NCBI GenBank assembly: GCA_964475985.1
Contig: CAYYYP010000007.1
Coordinates: 1 to 64,000 of the forward strand
Length of the DNA stretch: 64,000 bases
Direction of reading: 5' to 3'
Source: CAYYYP01 sp964475985
Lineage (GTDB): Bacteria; Bdellovibrionota; UBA1018; CAYHWW01
Shown: in pieces, positions 17,865 to 27,131 of the stretch
Numbering within the stretch: the first letter of the stretch is position 1
Layout: every line of letters starts with the position of its first letter
Translations under genes and position numbers: made by a program
Notes under the pieces: model-generated
Seen by the model: only the letters and a program-made list of their open reading frames with translations
What the model was told of the DNA's origin: nothing
Databases searched by the model: none

Positions 17865-20561
17865 CTATTTTGAGGTTTTTGACGCATCGACTTCCGATGA
17901 ATTTTCTTTCATGCCGGCTTCGGGCGCGGGAGAGGGGTTAGGCGCTGGCGCTCTAGAATGATTATCATCATTTTCATCAATGAATGGCTCTTCGTCATCA
18001 TCCGTATTCTGAATCTGAATTCCACTTTTTAATTCGGCAAGCGGTGGAAGGCTTCGTATCATATTCATCTTTTCATTTTTAAATGGATCATCTCCACCAT
18101 TGGAGCGTTCAATGAAATCATCCCGTTCCTGAATTTTTCGATCTAGGATGGAGCGGACCGCTTGATATTGCTTGATCACCCGTGGAGTAATGAATACTAA
18201 CAAATTTGTTTTGTTAGTTTCTGATCGTTTACTTCGGAACAGCCAACCAAGAACGGGAATATCTCCTAGTACCGGAACCTTGGTGGTCGTCTCGTTCACT
18301 TTATCGCGGATGAGTCCGCCTAGAACTACAGTGTCTTGATCTTGAACGATGACCGTAGTTTTACTTTGGCGCGTTGTGGTTCCGAAGGCTGAACCTTGAA
18401 TAGCGGAAGGCAATTCACGGGCAGAAAAATCGTCAAATCTTTGTTCAATATTGAGCTTTACGAAATTTGAGATTTTATTGATCTGCGGAGTGAGCTTAAG
18501 GCTAAGGGACACTCGCTCACGATTGAAACTTTGGGCCGTGCCGGCGCCCTGGACTTGGGTGGCTACCGGAACTGGTACGGTTTCACCGACCTCGATACTA
18601 GCTTCTTGGTTGTCCAAGGTTAGAATTTGGGGAGTCGCTAAGACGTTGGCATTGGCATTCGTTTGAAGCAAACGAACTAGTCCCATTACGGAATTAATCC
18701 GCGTGGTCGTGTTTGTTCCGGGCACCTGGTAATCTTGTTCTTTACCAAGGCCAAATCCTAAACTTAAACCCTGAAGGCCCACGGCGGGTGCCGCTAAAAA
18801 TGCTGCGAGGTCCTTAGGATTCGGCACAAAGCCCACCTTGTTGTTTGGGCTTGCGAGGGATGAACCAACTTCTAATGCCTTACTCATGGACATTTCCATG
18901 ATGACGGCTTCCACATAAACTTGATCGCGCGCGACATCGAGTTTTGAGATCACGCGTTTCATTAGAATATAATCCGTAGGCGAGGCCGTAATGACGACGG
19001 AGTTTGTAGGTTTATCGGCGGCGACTTTTACAGCGCCTTCAAACAAAGTTGCAGCTGAACCTGGCCCAAACGTAGCGGCTCCAGGTTTGGCGGCCCCTCC
19101 GGCGGTACCAGTGCTGCCGGCCGTGAGGTTGTTTAACGTGGTCGCCACCTGTTCGGCGTCGGCGTACTGCAAATACTTTACGTGAATGCGGCTGCTGCCC
19201 GAATTCGCGGTGACTTGCGTGTCCAATTTTCTTGCTAGGGCACGTACTTCGTCGACCCCTTTGGCGTTTCCGTTCACAATCAAGGAATTGGTCCGGCCAT
19301 CGGCGATGATATTAGAAACTACGCCGCCTTCCTTGGTTTTGCGGGCCGCTCGCGGGCCAAAGCGTGGCGCGCCAGGTGCGCCCGGTGCGGGAAAGCCGCC
19401 AGGGCCGCTAGAAGAAGGCAAGAGCTGGTCAATGAGTTTTGCAATGTCTTCGGCGGAAGCGTATTTAATTTTAATCACTTCAAGACCTTCATCAAAACCT
19501 TCCACGTCAAGCAGGCCAATGAGGTCCGTGAGTTTTTTGATGTTGGAGCCCGTATCGGTGATGATCAAAGTATTGGTTTGATCATAGGCCGTCATGCGAG
19601 TGTTGGGGGATACGATATTCATGAACACCCGCCGCACTTCTTCGGCATTGATGTATTTCAAGGAAACTACCCGGGTGATCATGGCGTCATTGTCCGGAGA
19701 AAAAGCGCCAGAATAGAGTTTTAACTGTTTGTCTTTGGCGTCCCGCTGTTTGGCAATTCGCAAATATTTCCCCGATGGAACTAGGGCAAAACCGCGGACG
19801 TCTAGGGCCGTGAGAAAAGCTTTCCAGGCATCGCCGATGGTGATGGGCGCGTTGCTCACGATGGAAATCCTACCCGTGACTTCTTTATCCAAAATGAAGT
19901 TCAGACAAGTAAGGCGGCCTAGAGTTTTTGCAATCTCTACGATGTCGGCATCTGGGAAATCAAAATTTGAAACGACGTCTGGTCCAATTCCGGTGTCGGG
20001 GTCAAGGCGTAAACATCCAGGCTTACGATCGGAGGTGGCTGAACCACCGCCAATACCGCCGGGATTTCCGCCCATATTGATTCCGCCGGCCGGAGTGGGC
20101 GCAGGATAAGTGGGTGCAGGATAAGTAGGTGCCGGAGCTTGCGGCGTTGCCATAGGTTGTGGCGCTCGCGATAGATTTTGTGGCGGAACGGGAGCGGTGG
20201 GGGCAGGGTAATTTTGCGGGTAGTTCTGGGGAGCACCGCCACCCATCTGTTGTTTTTCCCGGGCTCGTTGTTCCATGCGCAGTCTCAACTCATCATCGCT
20301 TAATTCTTCGAAGTCTTCGTCGGCGAAGTCATCTTGGAATCCTTTTTGGGGCGCCGCCGAAGGATCGCTTTTGAAGGGGTTTCCGCTATAGGGATCGTTG
20401 GGTGAGGCAACCCCTTTATCGGCTCCGGGGTAAGCTTGTGCTGGCCGCCTACCGGCGGATTTAGTCTTTGGAATTTTTAGCGCCCAGCTCGGGGTTGCGG
20501 TGGCCAAAAGGATGGCCGTCAGGCCTAGCGCTTTTATAAATAATTTATAATTAGTAGACAT
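17865..20561 (-). CDS. gspD: Type II secretion outer-membrane secretin GspD
   Basis: An 898-residue secretin. The ATG at 20561 (MSTNYKLFIK) gives a conventional signal peptide ending in PSWA. An upstream ATG at 20588 is possible but overlaps gspC more. After the signal comes a long Pro/Gln/Tyr-rich linker (about residues 95-175, with repeated PAPTYP units), then the N0-N3 ring domains (FDFPDADIVEIAKTLGRL, VVSLKYINAEEVRRVF, IHVKYLQYADAEQ) and the secretin barrel with signature VPVLGDIPVLGWLF. The C-terminus is an acidic tail. No lipobox is seen, so targeting may need a pilotin not found in this window. It forms the outer-membrane gate. Confidence 0.96.
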   Translation of the reverse strand: MSTNYKLFIKALGLTAILLATATPSWALKIPKTKSAGRRPAQAYPGADKGVASPNDPYSGNPFKSDPSAAPQKGFQDDFADEDFEELSDDELRLRMEQRAREKQQMGGGAPQNYPQNYPAPTAPVPPQNLSRAPQPMATPQAPAPTYPAPTYPAPTPAGGINMGGNPGGIGGGSATSDRKPGCLRLDPDTGIGPDVVSNFDFPDADIVEIAKTLGRLTCLNFILDKEVTGRISIVSNAPITIGDAWKAFLTALDVRGFALVPSGKYLRIAKQRDAKDKQLKLYSGAFSPDNDAMITRVVSLKYINAEEVRRVFMNIVSPNTRMTAYDQTNTLIITDTGSNIKKLTDLIGLLDVEGFDEGLEVIKIKYASAEDIAKLIDQLLPSSSGPGGFPAPGAPGAPRFGPRAARKTKEGGVVSNIIADGRTNSLIVNGNAKGVDEVRALARKLDTQVTANSGSSRIHVKYLQYADAEQVATTLNNLTAGSTGTAGGAAKPGAATFGPGSAATLFEGAVKVAADKPTNSVVITASPTDYILMKRVISKLDVARDQVYVEAVIMEMSMSKALEVGSSLASPNNKVGFVPNPKDLAAFLAAPAVGLQGLSLGFGLGKEQDYQVPGTNTTTRINSVMGLVRLLQTNANANVLATPQILTLDNQEASIEVGETVPVPVATQVQGAGTAQSFNRERVSLSLKLTPQINKISNFVKLNIEQRFDDFSARELPSAIQGSAFGTTTRQSKTTVIVQDQDTVVLGGLIRDKVNETTTKVPVLGDIPVLGWLFRSKRSETNKTNLLVFITPRVIKQYQAVRSILDRKIQERDDFIERSNGGDDPFKNEKMNMIRSLPPLAELKSGIQIQNTDDDEEPFIDENDDNHSRAPAPNPSPAPEAGMKENSSEVDASKTSK

Positions 20562-21744
20562 TGTAGGTTTGCGTCCTCGCTTTTCCATCCGGCCCCTTCA
20601 GGCCCAGTTCAAGGTTTGATGATCCTGAACGAATTTCATTTAACAACATGAATGCTTTACTTGGATCGTTCATGGGCTCGCCGTTCACGGAGGTCACGAC
20701 GTCGCCTTCATTGATGCCGAGCTTTTGGTAAATGCTTCCCGGCACGATCTGGACAATTTTGAATCCATTGGGCACGCCGTTCTCAAAGTTGGGGATCGCG
20801 CGCGCCTGGGTGAGAACCTGATTAAAATTCGTAAAGGCCTTATTGATTTCACTGCGTTGAATCGTAAAGCGATCACCTTCTTTTTCGATGGGGCCTTTAG
20901 ATACGGCCGAAGGGGTAGCGGTGACGTTGGTATTGATGCCATCTTCCGGCATGTCGATGTACTCAAGTCCACCCGTGCTCAGGTTTACGAAGGTGACTTT
21001 CAGGTGTTCAATTTTTTTGATGCGAATTTTTCGGTCAAGTTCTTCCTCAACGCGCAATGGGAAAATTTGGTTGGCCTGTTTATCTTCCACGGCCGCGATA
21101 GATTTTGTTTCATCCCGGAGCACCACGGTGCCAATGAGGTTCAGGGGCAAGTTAGACTTTCTTGCCGGCCCATTGGGATCGATTATATTTTCGTCCTCGG
21201 GAATCAAACCGCGGGAACTAAAAATATTGCGGGTAAGGATTTTAGAATAATCCTCTAAACGTTTGGCCTGATCCGTGGATTTTTTAAATTGGGGAGAAGG
21301 TACGGCGGGGGGCTCCGGCAGCATGAAGTCCGTCAAAAGTGCCGCAGTATCCGCTAAAAAATAGGCGATGAGCACGGTGCCTAGCCCTCTTGCGTAAGTG
21401 GGAAGGCTACTTTTACTTAATGTCTCAAGGGTGCGGCGATAAACTTCCTGCGGCTCAAGTTTTCTTAATTCTTTTATGCTTTCTACGTGCGCGGGCAGGG
21501 CTTTTACGGAAGTCGAAAATTTTTCCCGGACTTGGCTGAACTTTTCCTTCAGTCTGGCGCTTTGTTCAGACGCGCCTAAGCGAATTTTTTCTTTAAACGC
21601 AGGAAAGCCACCGTCGCGAAAGGATCGGTATTTTCCCTGCACCGAATTTTTGACGGCATGCGACACCCGGCGAAGCCCGGTGCCCGCCTTGGAAAAGTCG
21701 ATACTTTTAATTTTAGAAATAAACTTCTCGAAACTCGGTTTCAT
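20551..21744 (-). CDS. gspC: Type II secretion protein GspC with PDZ domain and long cytoplasmic N-terminus
   Basis: A 397-residue protein, first gene of the operon, starting at ATG 21744 (MKPSFEKFIS); the frame is open to 21831. A homology region about 170-270 contains ILTRNIFSSRG and LNLIGTVVL, the GspC HR domain that contacts GspD. The C-terminus is a PDZ domain (FKIVQIVPGSIYQKLGINEG, then DVVTSVNGEPM). The single transmembrane helix lies at about 117-140. The preceding 115 residues are basic and helical, far longer than the roughly 20-residue cytoplasmic segment usual in GspC. The gene overlaps the gspD start by 11 bases. Confidence 0.92.
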   Translation of the reverse strand: MKPSFEKFISKIKSIDFSKAGTGLRRVSHAVKNSVQGKYRSFRDGGFPAFKEKIRLGASEQSARLKEKFSQVREKFSTSVKALPAHVESIKELRKLEPQEVYRRTLETLSKSSLPTYARGLGTVLIAYFLADTAALLTDFMLPEPPAVPSPQFKKSTDQAKRLEDYSKILTRNIFSSRGLIPEDENIIDPNGPARKSNLPLNLIGTVVLRDETKSIAAVEDKQANQIFPLRVEEELDRKIRIKKIEHLKVTFVNLSTGGLEYIDMPEDGINTNVTATPSAVSKGPIEKEGDRFTIQRSEINKAFTNFNQVLTQARAIPNFENGVPNGFKIVQIVPGSIYQKLGINEGDVVTSVNGEPMNDPSKAFMLLNEIRSGSSNLELGLKGPDGKARTQTYNVY

Positions 21745-22104
21745 CCAATGAACAATCAAAGCAAGTCCATGGCCAGAGTTGGGCCAAGTAAGTTGGGGCG
21801 GAAATATGCGCCTACCGTGGCTTAAGATCATGCGGGAATTTTCGTTTCGCCACGCTCAACGGGCTTTCGTCCCGGGCAAGTTTTTCTGGTTTTTCCCTTT
21901 GTCAAAAAGTCAAAACCAGAGGCTTAATTTTCAATTCTTATGGCGGAGTGTCAAAGCGCTGCTTTATCGTGGAGGCAGGCGCAGTCATCCGGGCGGCGCT
22001 CGTCGGACGGGTGATCAGAGGATTAGACCGCGTGAACCCTATATGAGGACATCACTCAACGAATAGTTGGTATCCCCCAAATTGCCTCAAATTCACTTCT
22101 CAGT
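21745..22104. other. Divergent intergenic region between gspC and a membrane protein gene
   Basis: About 360 bases between the proposed gspC start and the plus-strand gene at 22105. It must hold the T2SS operon promoter and the promoter of the divergent gene, but I see no convincing -35/-10 pair. A plus-strand frame at 21779-22066 is open but Arg-rich, of unnatural composition and without a ribosome binding site, so I do not call it. The G+C-rich part at 21960-22040 could be a gene remnant. Confidence 0.5.
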
Positions 22105-23520
22105 ATGATAACATCGCAGTTGATGGTGCGGCTGAGACTTTTTTTCTTCGCGATTTTACTTTTTTTCTTACTCATTCCAGTCGCTGAGAAATGGATCGAC
22201 CCAGATATCTGGTGGCGACTTAGGACAGGTGATTGGATCATTGCGCATCATGGCGTGCCTCAAACGGATCCATTTTCGTCGCTTGGAGCAATGCGTCCAT
22301 GGGTTGAGTACAGCTGGCTATTTGAAGTCATGCTCTTCATGGCCTATAAGCTTCTGGGCTACCCAGGCATTATTCTGGGGGTGGAGATCATGGTCTTCGC
22401 AATCGTTCTCAATCTGTATGCTTTGCTGGAAGAGCAAGGAGGCGCTTCTCCTATCAGCGAGGTGCTAGCGCTGATTACGGTGGTCGGACTCACACCACTT
22501 TTTATGCCCCGGCCATGGCTCGTGAGCATTTTGTTTTTCATTTTGGAGCTTCGTCTCCTTTATCAGTATCGAAAGTCGGAAGATTGGCGTCTGCTCATTG
22601 CGCTGGTGCCGTTGTTTGGTCTGTGGGCTAACATACACATACAGTTCATTAACGGGTTTCTCATTTTAGCCTTGTTTACGGCCGAATCAATGCTTATGCC
22701 CGAAAGACGTCGCTCGTTTCCACCCGCTTGTGCAACATTTGCGGGGTGTGCTGTTGCCAGCCTCTTTAATCCCTATGGCTATCGGCTGTATCCGCTAGCC
22801 TACGAACTGAACAACTCGAGTTACTTCGCGAATTTGTCGGAACTACGGCCACCCGACTTCTCAATGGCGACTTATTGGTCATTGCCCCTCCTATCTGCCG
22901 TGGCACTCGCACTAGTGTGGCGCAAAGGAGCGCGAGCCGCAGGCTTTTTACCTGTACTTTTGTCGATAGTCGGTGTGATTCTCGCTTTACGATCGAGACG
23001 TGATATATGGCTTGCGCTCATTCCTACGGGGACACTGATAGCGGCTCTTTCTAAAAACCAAGTCCATATCATCGTACAAGGGTTCGGAAATCGGGTTCGT
23101 GCGATACTTATGGCGATAGGAGCCGTGTGCGCGACCCTTCTCAGTGACGGGCGTACGGTCATCGAAGAAAAAGTGGCGGAGCATTTTCCAACAGCAGCCG
23201 TCAATTTCATGCGAAATCATGGTCTAAAAGGAAAGATCTACAATACCTATGATTGGGGTGGCTATTTGATTTGGACAATGCCCGAAAGCTCCGTTTCGAT
23301 TGATGGAAGAAATTTCCTCTACGGGGAGACGGTTTTTTTGAGAAATCTTTCGACCTGGAATGCTGCTGATGATTGGGTTTATGATCCGGAACTACGCACA
23401 GCTCAAATTGTAATTGGACCGCCCCGGCTGCCACTTTTCAAAAAACTGCGCAGTAGCACGAAGTTTCGCCAGGTTTACAGCGATCATGTCGCGGAGGTCT
23501 TTGTTACCAAAGAGCCATGA
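22105..23520 (+). CDS. Polytopic membrane protein, glycosyltransferase-C-like N-terminus
   Basis: A 471-residue protein with about ten hydrophobic segments. After the first helix it reads DPDIWWRLRTGDWIIAHHG, then VPQTDPFS and WVEYSWLFEVM. I know this pattern from a widespread bacterial family of membrane proteins in which Asp after the first helix and a DPFS/EWL region recall GT-C glycosyltransferases; the reaction is unproven. The C-terminal 130 residues form a soluble domain with GKIYNTYDWGGYLIW and SIDGRNFLYG. ATG at 22105 or 22123 could be the start; neither has a good Shine-Dalgarno. It is flanked by gene-poor sequence and an HNH gene, which suggests an accessory insertion. Confidence 0.7.
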   Translation: MITSQLMVRLRLFFFAILLFFLLIPVAEKWIDPDIWWRLRTGDWIIAHHGVPQTDPFSSLGAMRPWVEYSWLFEVMLFMAYKLLGYPGIILGVEIMVFAIVLNLYALLEEQGGASPISEVLALITVVGLTPLFMPRPWLVSILFFILELRLLYQYRKSEDWRLLIALVPLFGLWANIHIQFINGFLILALFTAESMLMPERRRSFPPACATFAGCAVASLFNPYGYRLYPLAYELNNSSYFANLSELRPPDFSMATYWSLPLLSAVALALVWRKGARAAGFLPVLLSIVGVILALRSRRDIWLALIPTGTLIAALSKNQVHIIVQGFGNRVRAILMAIGAVCATLLSDGRTVIEEKVAEHFPTAAVNFMRNHGLKGKIYNTYDWGGYLIWTMPESSVSIDGRNFLYGETVFLRNLSTWNAADDWVYDPELRTAQIVIGPPRLPLFKKLRSSTKFRQVYSDHVAEVFVTKEP

Positions 23521-23817
23521 TGATAGCCAATAGCTCTATCAAGATCCTAATCTTTAAAATGGGTCCAAGTTCCACTGAGTGCCTTAAAAAATTTGAATTA
23601 TTTTAATCGAGAAGATTTTTCTCTTGGGGCATTTTTCCCGGCGCATATTGAAATTACGAAAGCGAAATTTAAAAACCATGTTTAGTGTGCCTGCTGTCGT
23701 CCTGTCCGATCGCAGATACGATGGTTGTTTTCAAACCTCTTCTTGCTTAGAAAAGCGAAGTAACGAGGGCGCTAGAGGCGTCATTTTCACGCAGAAAACC
23801 CGTGTTATGACTTGTTT
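23521..23817. other. Intergenic region before the HNH gene, no gene seen
   Basis: Nearly 300 bases of A+T-rich sequence. A small plus-strand frame at 23624-23821 has Arg/Lys/Cys-rich composition and no ribosome binding site and is not called. No clear terminator follows the membrane protein gene. Confidence 0.5.
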
Positions 23818-24993
23818 ATGAAAAATAATGTGTCGTATGCGGATTCGATGTCCGGTCCTAAGGACCTTATCAACGAAAAATATGCAGCACTCAAGTCACC
23901 TTCATTTTCTGAGCTTAAAGACGAAGAACTGCTGCTCGCTACCCGAAACCTCGTAGCCGAAGAGCGATCCGCTACGACGCAGGTTTTGCTTGCGGTAAAT
24001 GAGATTGAACTGAGGCGACTGCATTTGAGTTCCGGATTTTTTAGTTTGCATGAATTCATGGTTCATCATCTGGGATACTCGGACAGCTCAGCTCACCGCC
24101 GGATTGCCGCCGCAAGGCTTCTTCGTGTTTTGCCTCAGTTCATCGCTCCAGCTCTTGAAAAAGGGTCGGTCAATCTCACGACCCTTGCCGCGGCACAGGA
24201 TTTTTTTACCGCGGAAAAAAGGGATTTTAAGCGGGTATACTCAAGCCTGCAAAAGCAGGAAGTAGTGGCGTCCATTGCATTAAAATCAAGAAGGCAATGT
24301 GAAGAGATTTTTCAAAACTTATCGCCTGAGCGTGCCGCCGCACCGCGACCAGAAAAAGTACGGGTCGTTCGAAAAGCAACGAATTTGGCTCCGTCCAACA
24401 CGCCCCAAACTTTGGAGCCTCACATTGAAGTGATTCTTAACATCAGGCCAGAGCTTCAAAAAAAACTTACCCGGCTAAAAGAGATTTTGAGTCACCATCC
24501 GGAATCAGCAAAAGATTACGCCAGCCTTTTTGAGCTCATGGCTGATCAGCTTTTAAAAAGAATCGATCCGCTTCTAAAAACTGAAAAAATAAAAAAACAA
24601 ACATTTAAATTTGAAACCTGTGCTTCCCCAAGGAAGCCAGACTCAGAGTCCCAATCACAACCCCTGTCAGTCAATCATGACGAGATTCCCCACCCAAACG
24701 AGTGTTTACCTCGAGCTGGTCATCCCCTTAAAAAACCATCTCGTTATATTCCAGCTCACATCAAAAATTTCGTTCATAAACGTGACAACGGCCAATGTGC
24801 ATATATCGATCCTCTTACCGGGAAACGTTGCAATGCACGCAAATTCTTGCATATCGACCATGTCCAACCCCTTGCCCTAAGTGGTGAGACCACTACCGAA
24901 AACTGCCGCCTGCTCTGCTCACAGCATAACTCCCTGGCCGCAATTCATTCCCTCGGCGCAGAAATCATGCGGCCGTATTTACGACCACATTGA
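23818..24993 (+). CDS. HNH endonuclease, DUF222-like
   Basis: A 391-residue protein. The N-terminal half (FFSLHEFMVHHLGYSDSSAH, then RRIAAARLLRVLPQF) is the helical region found before HNH domains in DUF222-type proteins, which are multicopy in many Bdellovibrio-like and actinobacterial genomes. The C-terminus has an HNH nuclease: RDNGQCAY and CNARKFLHIDHVQPLALSG, followed by NCRLLCSQHN, giving the Cys pair, the HIDH catalytic His and the final CxxHN. ATG 23818 is preferred over the TTG six bases earlier. The lead from 23521 to 23817 is A+T-rich. The targets of this family are unknown; it may be a mobile or defence-related nuclease. Confidence 0.85.
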   Translation: MKNNVSYADSMSGPKDLINEKYAALKSPSFSELKDEELLLATRNLVAEERSATTQVLLAVNEIELRRLHLSSGFFSLHEFMVHHLGYSDSSAHRRIAAARLLRVLPQFIAPALEKGSVNLTTLAAAQDFFTAEKRDFKRVYSSLQKQEVVASIALKSRRQCEEIFQNLSPERAAAPRPEKVRVVRKATNLAPSNTPQTLEPHIEVILNIRPELQKKLTRLKEILSHHPESAKDYASLFELMADQLLKRIDPLLKTEKIKKQTFKFETCASPRKPDSESQSQPLSVNHDEIPHPNECLPRAGHPLKKPSRYIPAHIKNFVHKRDNGQCAYIDPLTGKRCNARKFLHIDHVQPLALSGETTTENCRLLCSQHNSLAAIHSLGAEIMRPYLRPH

Positions 24994-25165
24994 GTGAGCA
25001 ATTTGTCGACAAGCCGCATGCGTTTACTAGCGTGAAGACCTAAAAGACTGACGCCTGGATGCCGAGTTTATTTCCCCATCCCGAGAGTCAGTTTTATAAC
25101 GGCGATAACCTTGCCTCCTCGTTCTGGTCCGAGTACTTTGAAGGAAAGGGCGTGGGGATCAAAAC

Positions 25166-26944
25166 ATGGCAAACGTTGCAAACGACGTGGAACTTCAATC
25201 AACGGACTTAAAAAAACGCAGCTTTATGCGCTCGCTTTGCATGGGCATGGTGGAGGAAGAGATGATCCTGCCTTTTCCCCGCATGAAGGACGAAGACCGC
25301 GACACCCTGACCGCGATGTTTACGGCCGTGGAACAGGTGCTTAAGGGGCGCGATGCAGAGTATCGCAAATGGGACCGTGCCGGTGAAATGCCAGCAGAGT
25401 TTTTAAACGAGCTTAAGCAAGCGGGTCTTTTTGGCCTCATAACCCCAGAAGAATTCGGGGGGCTTGGTCTTAAAAGTTCCGCCTATTCAAGGTTCGTTCA
25501 GGAACTAGGACGCCATGACGCATCCGTTGCCATCACCGTGGGCGCGCACAATTCGATCGGCATGCGAGGACTTGTGCTTTTTGGAAACGATGAACAGAAA
25601 AAAAGATTTTTTCCGGCCCTAGCCTCGGGCGAAATGATTGCGGCCTTCTGCCTTACGGAGCCTGGCGCAGGCTCCGATGCGGCCTCCATCAAAACCTTCG
25701 CTAAACGTGAAGGTGATGACTGGATATTAGATGGCACCAAAATGTGGATTACCAACGGCGGTATCGCCGACTTTTTCACGGTATTTGCACGCACCGACAC
25801 GCCAGAAGGTAAAATGACGGCCTTCATCGTAACTAAGGATTTACCAGGCGTATCCATCGGTTCCCACGAAGACAAGATGGGCCTACGTGCAAGCTCAACC
25901 ACCACGGTGAGTTTTGACCACGTGAAGGTTCCGGCCGCAAACGTGCTGGGCGGAGTGGGCCAAGGATTCAAAGTGGCCATGAAAATCTTAAACAATGGGC
26001 GCACTGGCCTAGGCGGCGGCTGCGTAGGCGGGATGAAAAAACTCATCTCCTTGTCCACTAAGCAGGCCCAAGAACGTGTTCAATTCGGAAAACCCATCGT
26101 GGAGTATGGCCTCATCAAACAAAAATTGGGGCATATGGTCGTTGAATGTTACGTTTCTGAAGCGGTCGTCGGTATGGTCGCAGGCCTTATGGATTTAGGT
26201 TTTGAGGATTATGCCGTGGAAGCGGCCATCAGCAAAGTTTTTGCTACGGAGTGCCTGTGGCGTACGGCCGATGAAGCCCTGCAAATTGCGGGGGGCAATG
26301 GCTATAGTTGCGAGTTTCCCTACGAAAGGTATTTGCGGGACTCTCGCGTGAATCGCATTTTCGAGGGCACCAACGAGGTCATGCGCCTTTTTATCGCGCT
26401 CACGGCCATGCAGGATGTTGGCAAAGGCCTTAAAGAATTATCGTCATCATTAGAGGGCATTTTCAAAGAGCCCATCAAAGGCTTCGGGGTGCTTTCGGAT
26501 TACGCGCAGCGTAAAGCTTCGTTTGCCGGCGTTCCCTTCTTCTCGGAAAAAACTAAATTCTCAAAACTAAGTCCTAAACTAAAACCATTTGCAGACACCT
26601 TTGCGGATCTTTCCCGGGACATGGCCTCGGCCGCGGACCGCATTCTGCGCAAGCATGGCAAAAACATCATCGGCAAACAATTTGCGACCAAACGTTTGGC
26701 CGATATCATGATCGATTTGTTCACGTTAGCGTGCACGCTGAGCCGAGTGGATGCTGCACTGCGACTTAAAGGTGGCGCTGGCTCCACGAAGGAAATGGAG
26801 ATTCTCCTGGTATTCTCCAATCAAGTCCGCAGGCGGGTGAAATCCAATTTGGGCAAAATAGATGACAACGATGACGAAGCCATAAAATCCTTAGCCGATC
26901 ATGCCGTAGAGAGCGGTGGTTTCACCTGGGATGTTTTAGATTAA
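25166..26944 (+). CDS. Acyl-CoA dehydrogenase, VLCAD-like
   Basis: A 592-residue FAD enzyme catalysing alpha,beta-desaturation of acyl-CoA, the first step of beta-oxidation. ACAD signatures are clear: AFCLTEPGAGSDAAS, the FAD-contacting WITNGG, and YERYLRDSRVNRIFEGTNEV. In this family the Glu of the FEGTNE motif is the catalytic base. The C-terminal extension of about 170 residues beyond the core, with FADTFADLSRDMASAADRIL, is the extra helical domain of VLCAD/ACAD9-type enzymes, which are membrane-associated. Chain length cannot be read from sequence. The start is supported by purine-rich GGAAAGGG upstream. It appears to be a single-gene unit. Confidence 0.93.
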   Translation: MANVANDVELQSTDLKKRSFMRSLCMGMVEEEMILPFPRMKDEDRDTLTAMFTAVEQVLKGRDAEYRKWDRAGEMPAEFLNELKQAGLFGLITPEEFGGLGLKSSAYSRFVQELGRHDASVAITVGAHNSIGMRGLVLFGNDEQKKRFFPALASGEMIAAFCLTEPGAGSDAASIKTFAKREGDDWILDGTKMWITNGGIADFFTVFARTDTPEGKMTAFIVTKDLPGVSIGSHEDKMGLRASSTTTVSFDHVKVPAANVLGGVGQGFKVAMKILNNGRTGLGGGCVGGMKKLISLSTKQAQERVQFGKPIVEYGLIKQKLGHMVVECYVSEAVVGMVAGLMDLGFEDYAVEAAISKVFATECLWRTADEALQIAGGNGYSCEFPYERYLRDSRVNRIFEGTNEVMRLFIALTAMQDVGKGLKELSSSLEGIFKEPIKGFGVLSDYAQRKASFAGVPFFSEKTKFSKLSPKLKPFADTFADLSRDMASAADRILRKHGKNIIGKQFATKRLADIMIDLFTLACTLSRVDAALRLKGGAGSTKEMEILLVFSNQVRRRVKSNLGKIDDNDDEAIKSLADHAVESGGFTWDVLD

Positions 26945-27072
26945 CTTCTAATTAGCTAATATTACGCGTTAAAATTACACTGGTAATTTTGGTGCGGGTC
27001 GAGGTAAGGGCCGCGATCATCACTTCTCGGGGTCAATATAAATAAAAATACTTCATATATTTGCGTAATTCA

Positions 27073-27101
27073 TTGTCTAAGTTTCAGACTTGTGTTAAAA
27101 A
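27073..27101 (+). promoter_or_regulatory. Candidate sigma-70-type promoter of the CarD-family gene
   Basis: TTGTCT and TAAAAA are separated by 17 bases, four of six matching the consensus in each box. The predicted start would be near 27108, about ten bases before the GAGGTGG ribosome site. Position and spacing are good but the boxes are weak. Just upstream, 26971-26990 is an A+T-rich inverted repeat, AAAATTAC/GTAATTTT with a 4-base loop, that could act as a weak terminator of the previous gene or as an operator. Confidence 0.4.
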
Positions 27102-27131
27102 TAGCGACACTTTCCTGAGGTGGAAAAAGAG

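Noticed and set aside
21779..22066. 95-residue plus-strand open frame upstream of the membrane gene
   Set aside because: Arg/Trp-rich, no ribosome site and no recognisable motif; more likely non-coding or a remnant.
23624..23821. 65-residue plus-strand open frame before the HNH gene
   Set aside because: Basic composition, no ribosome site and no similarity pattern; chance frame in A+T-rich sequence.
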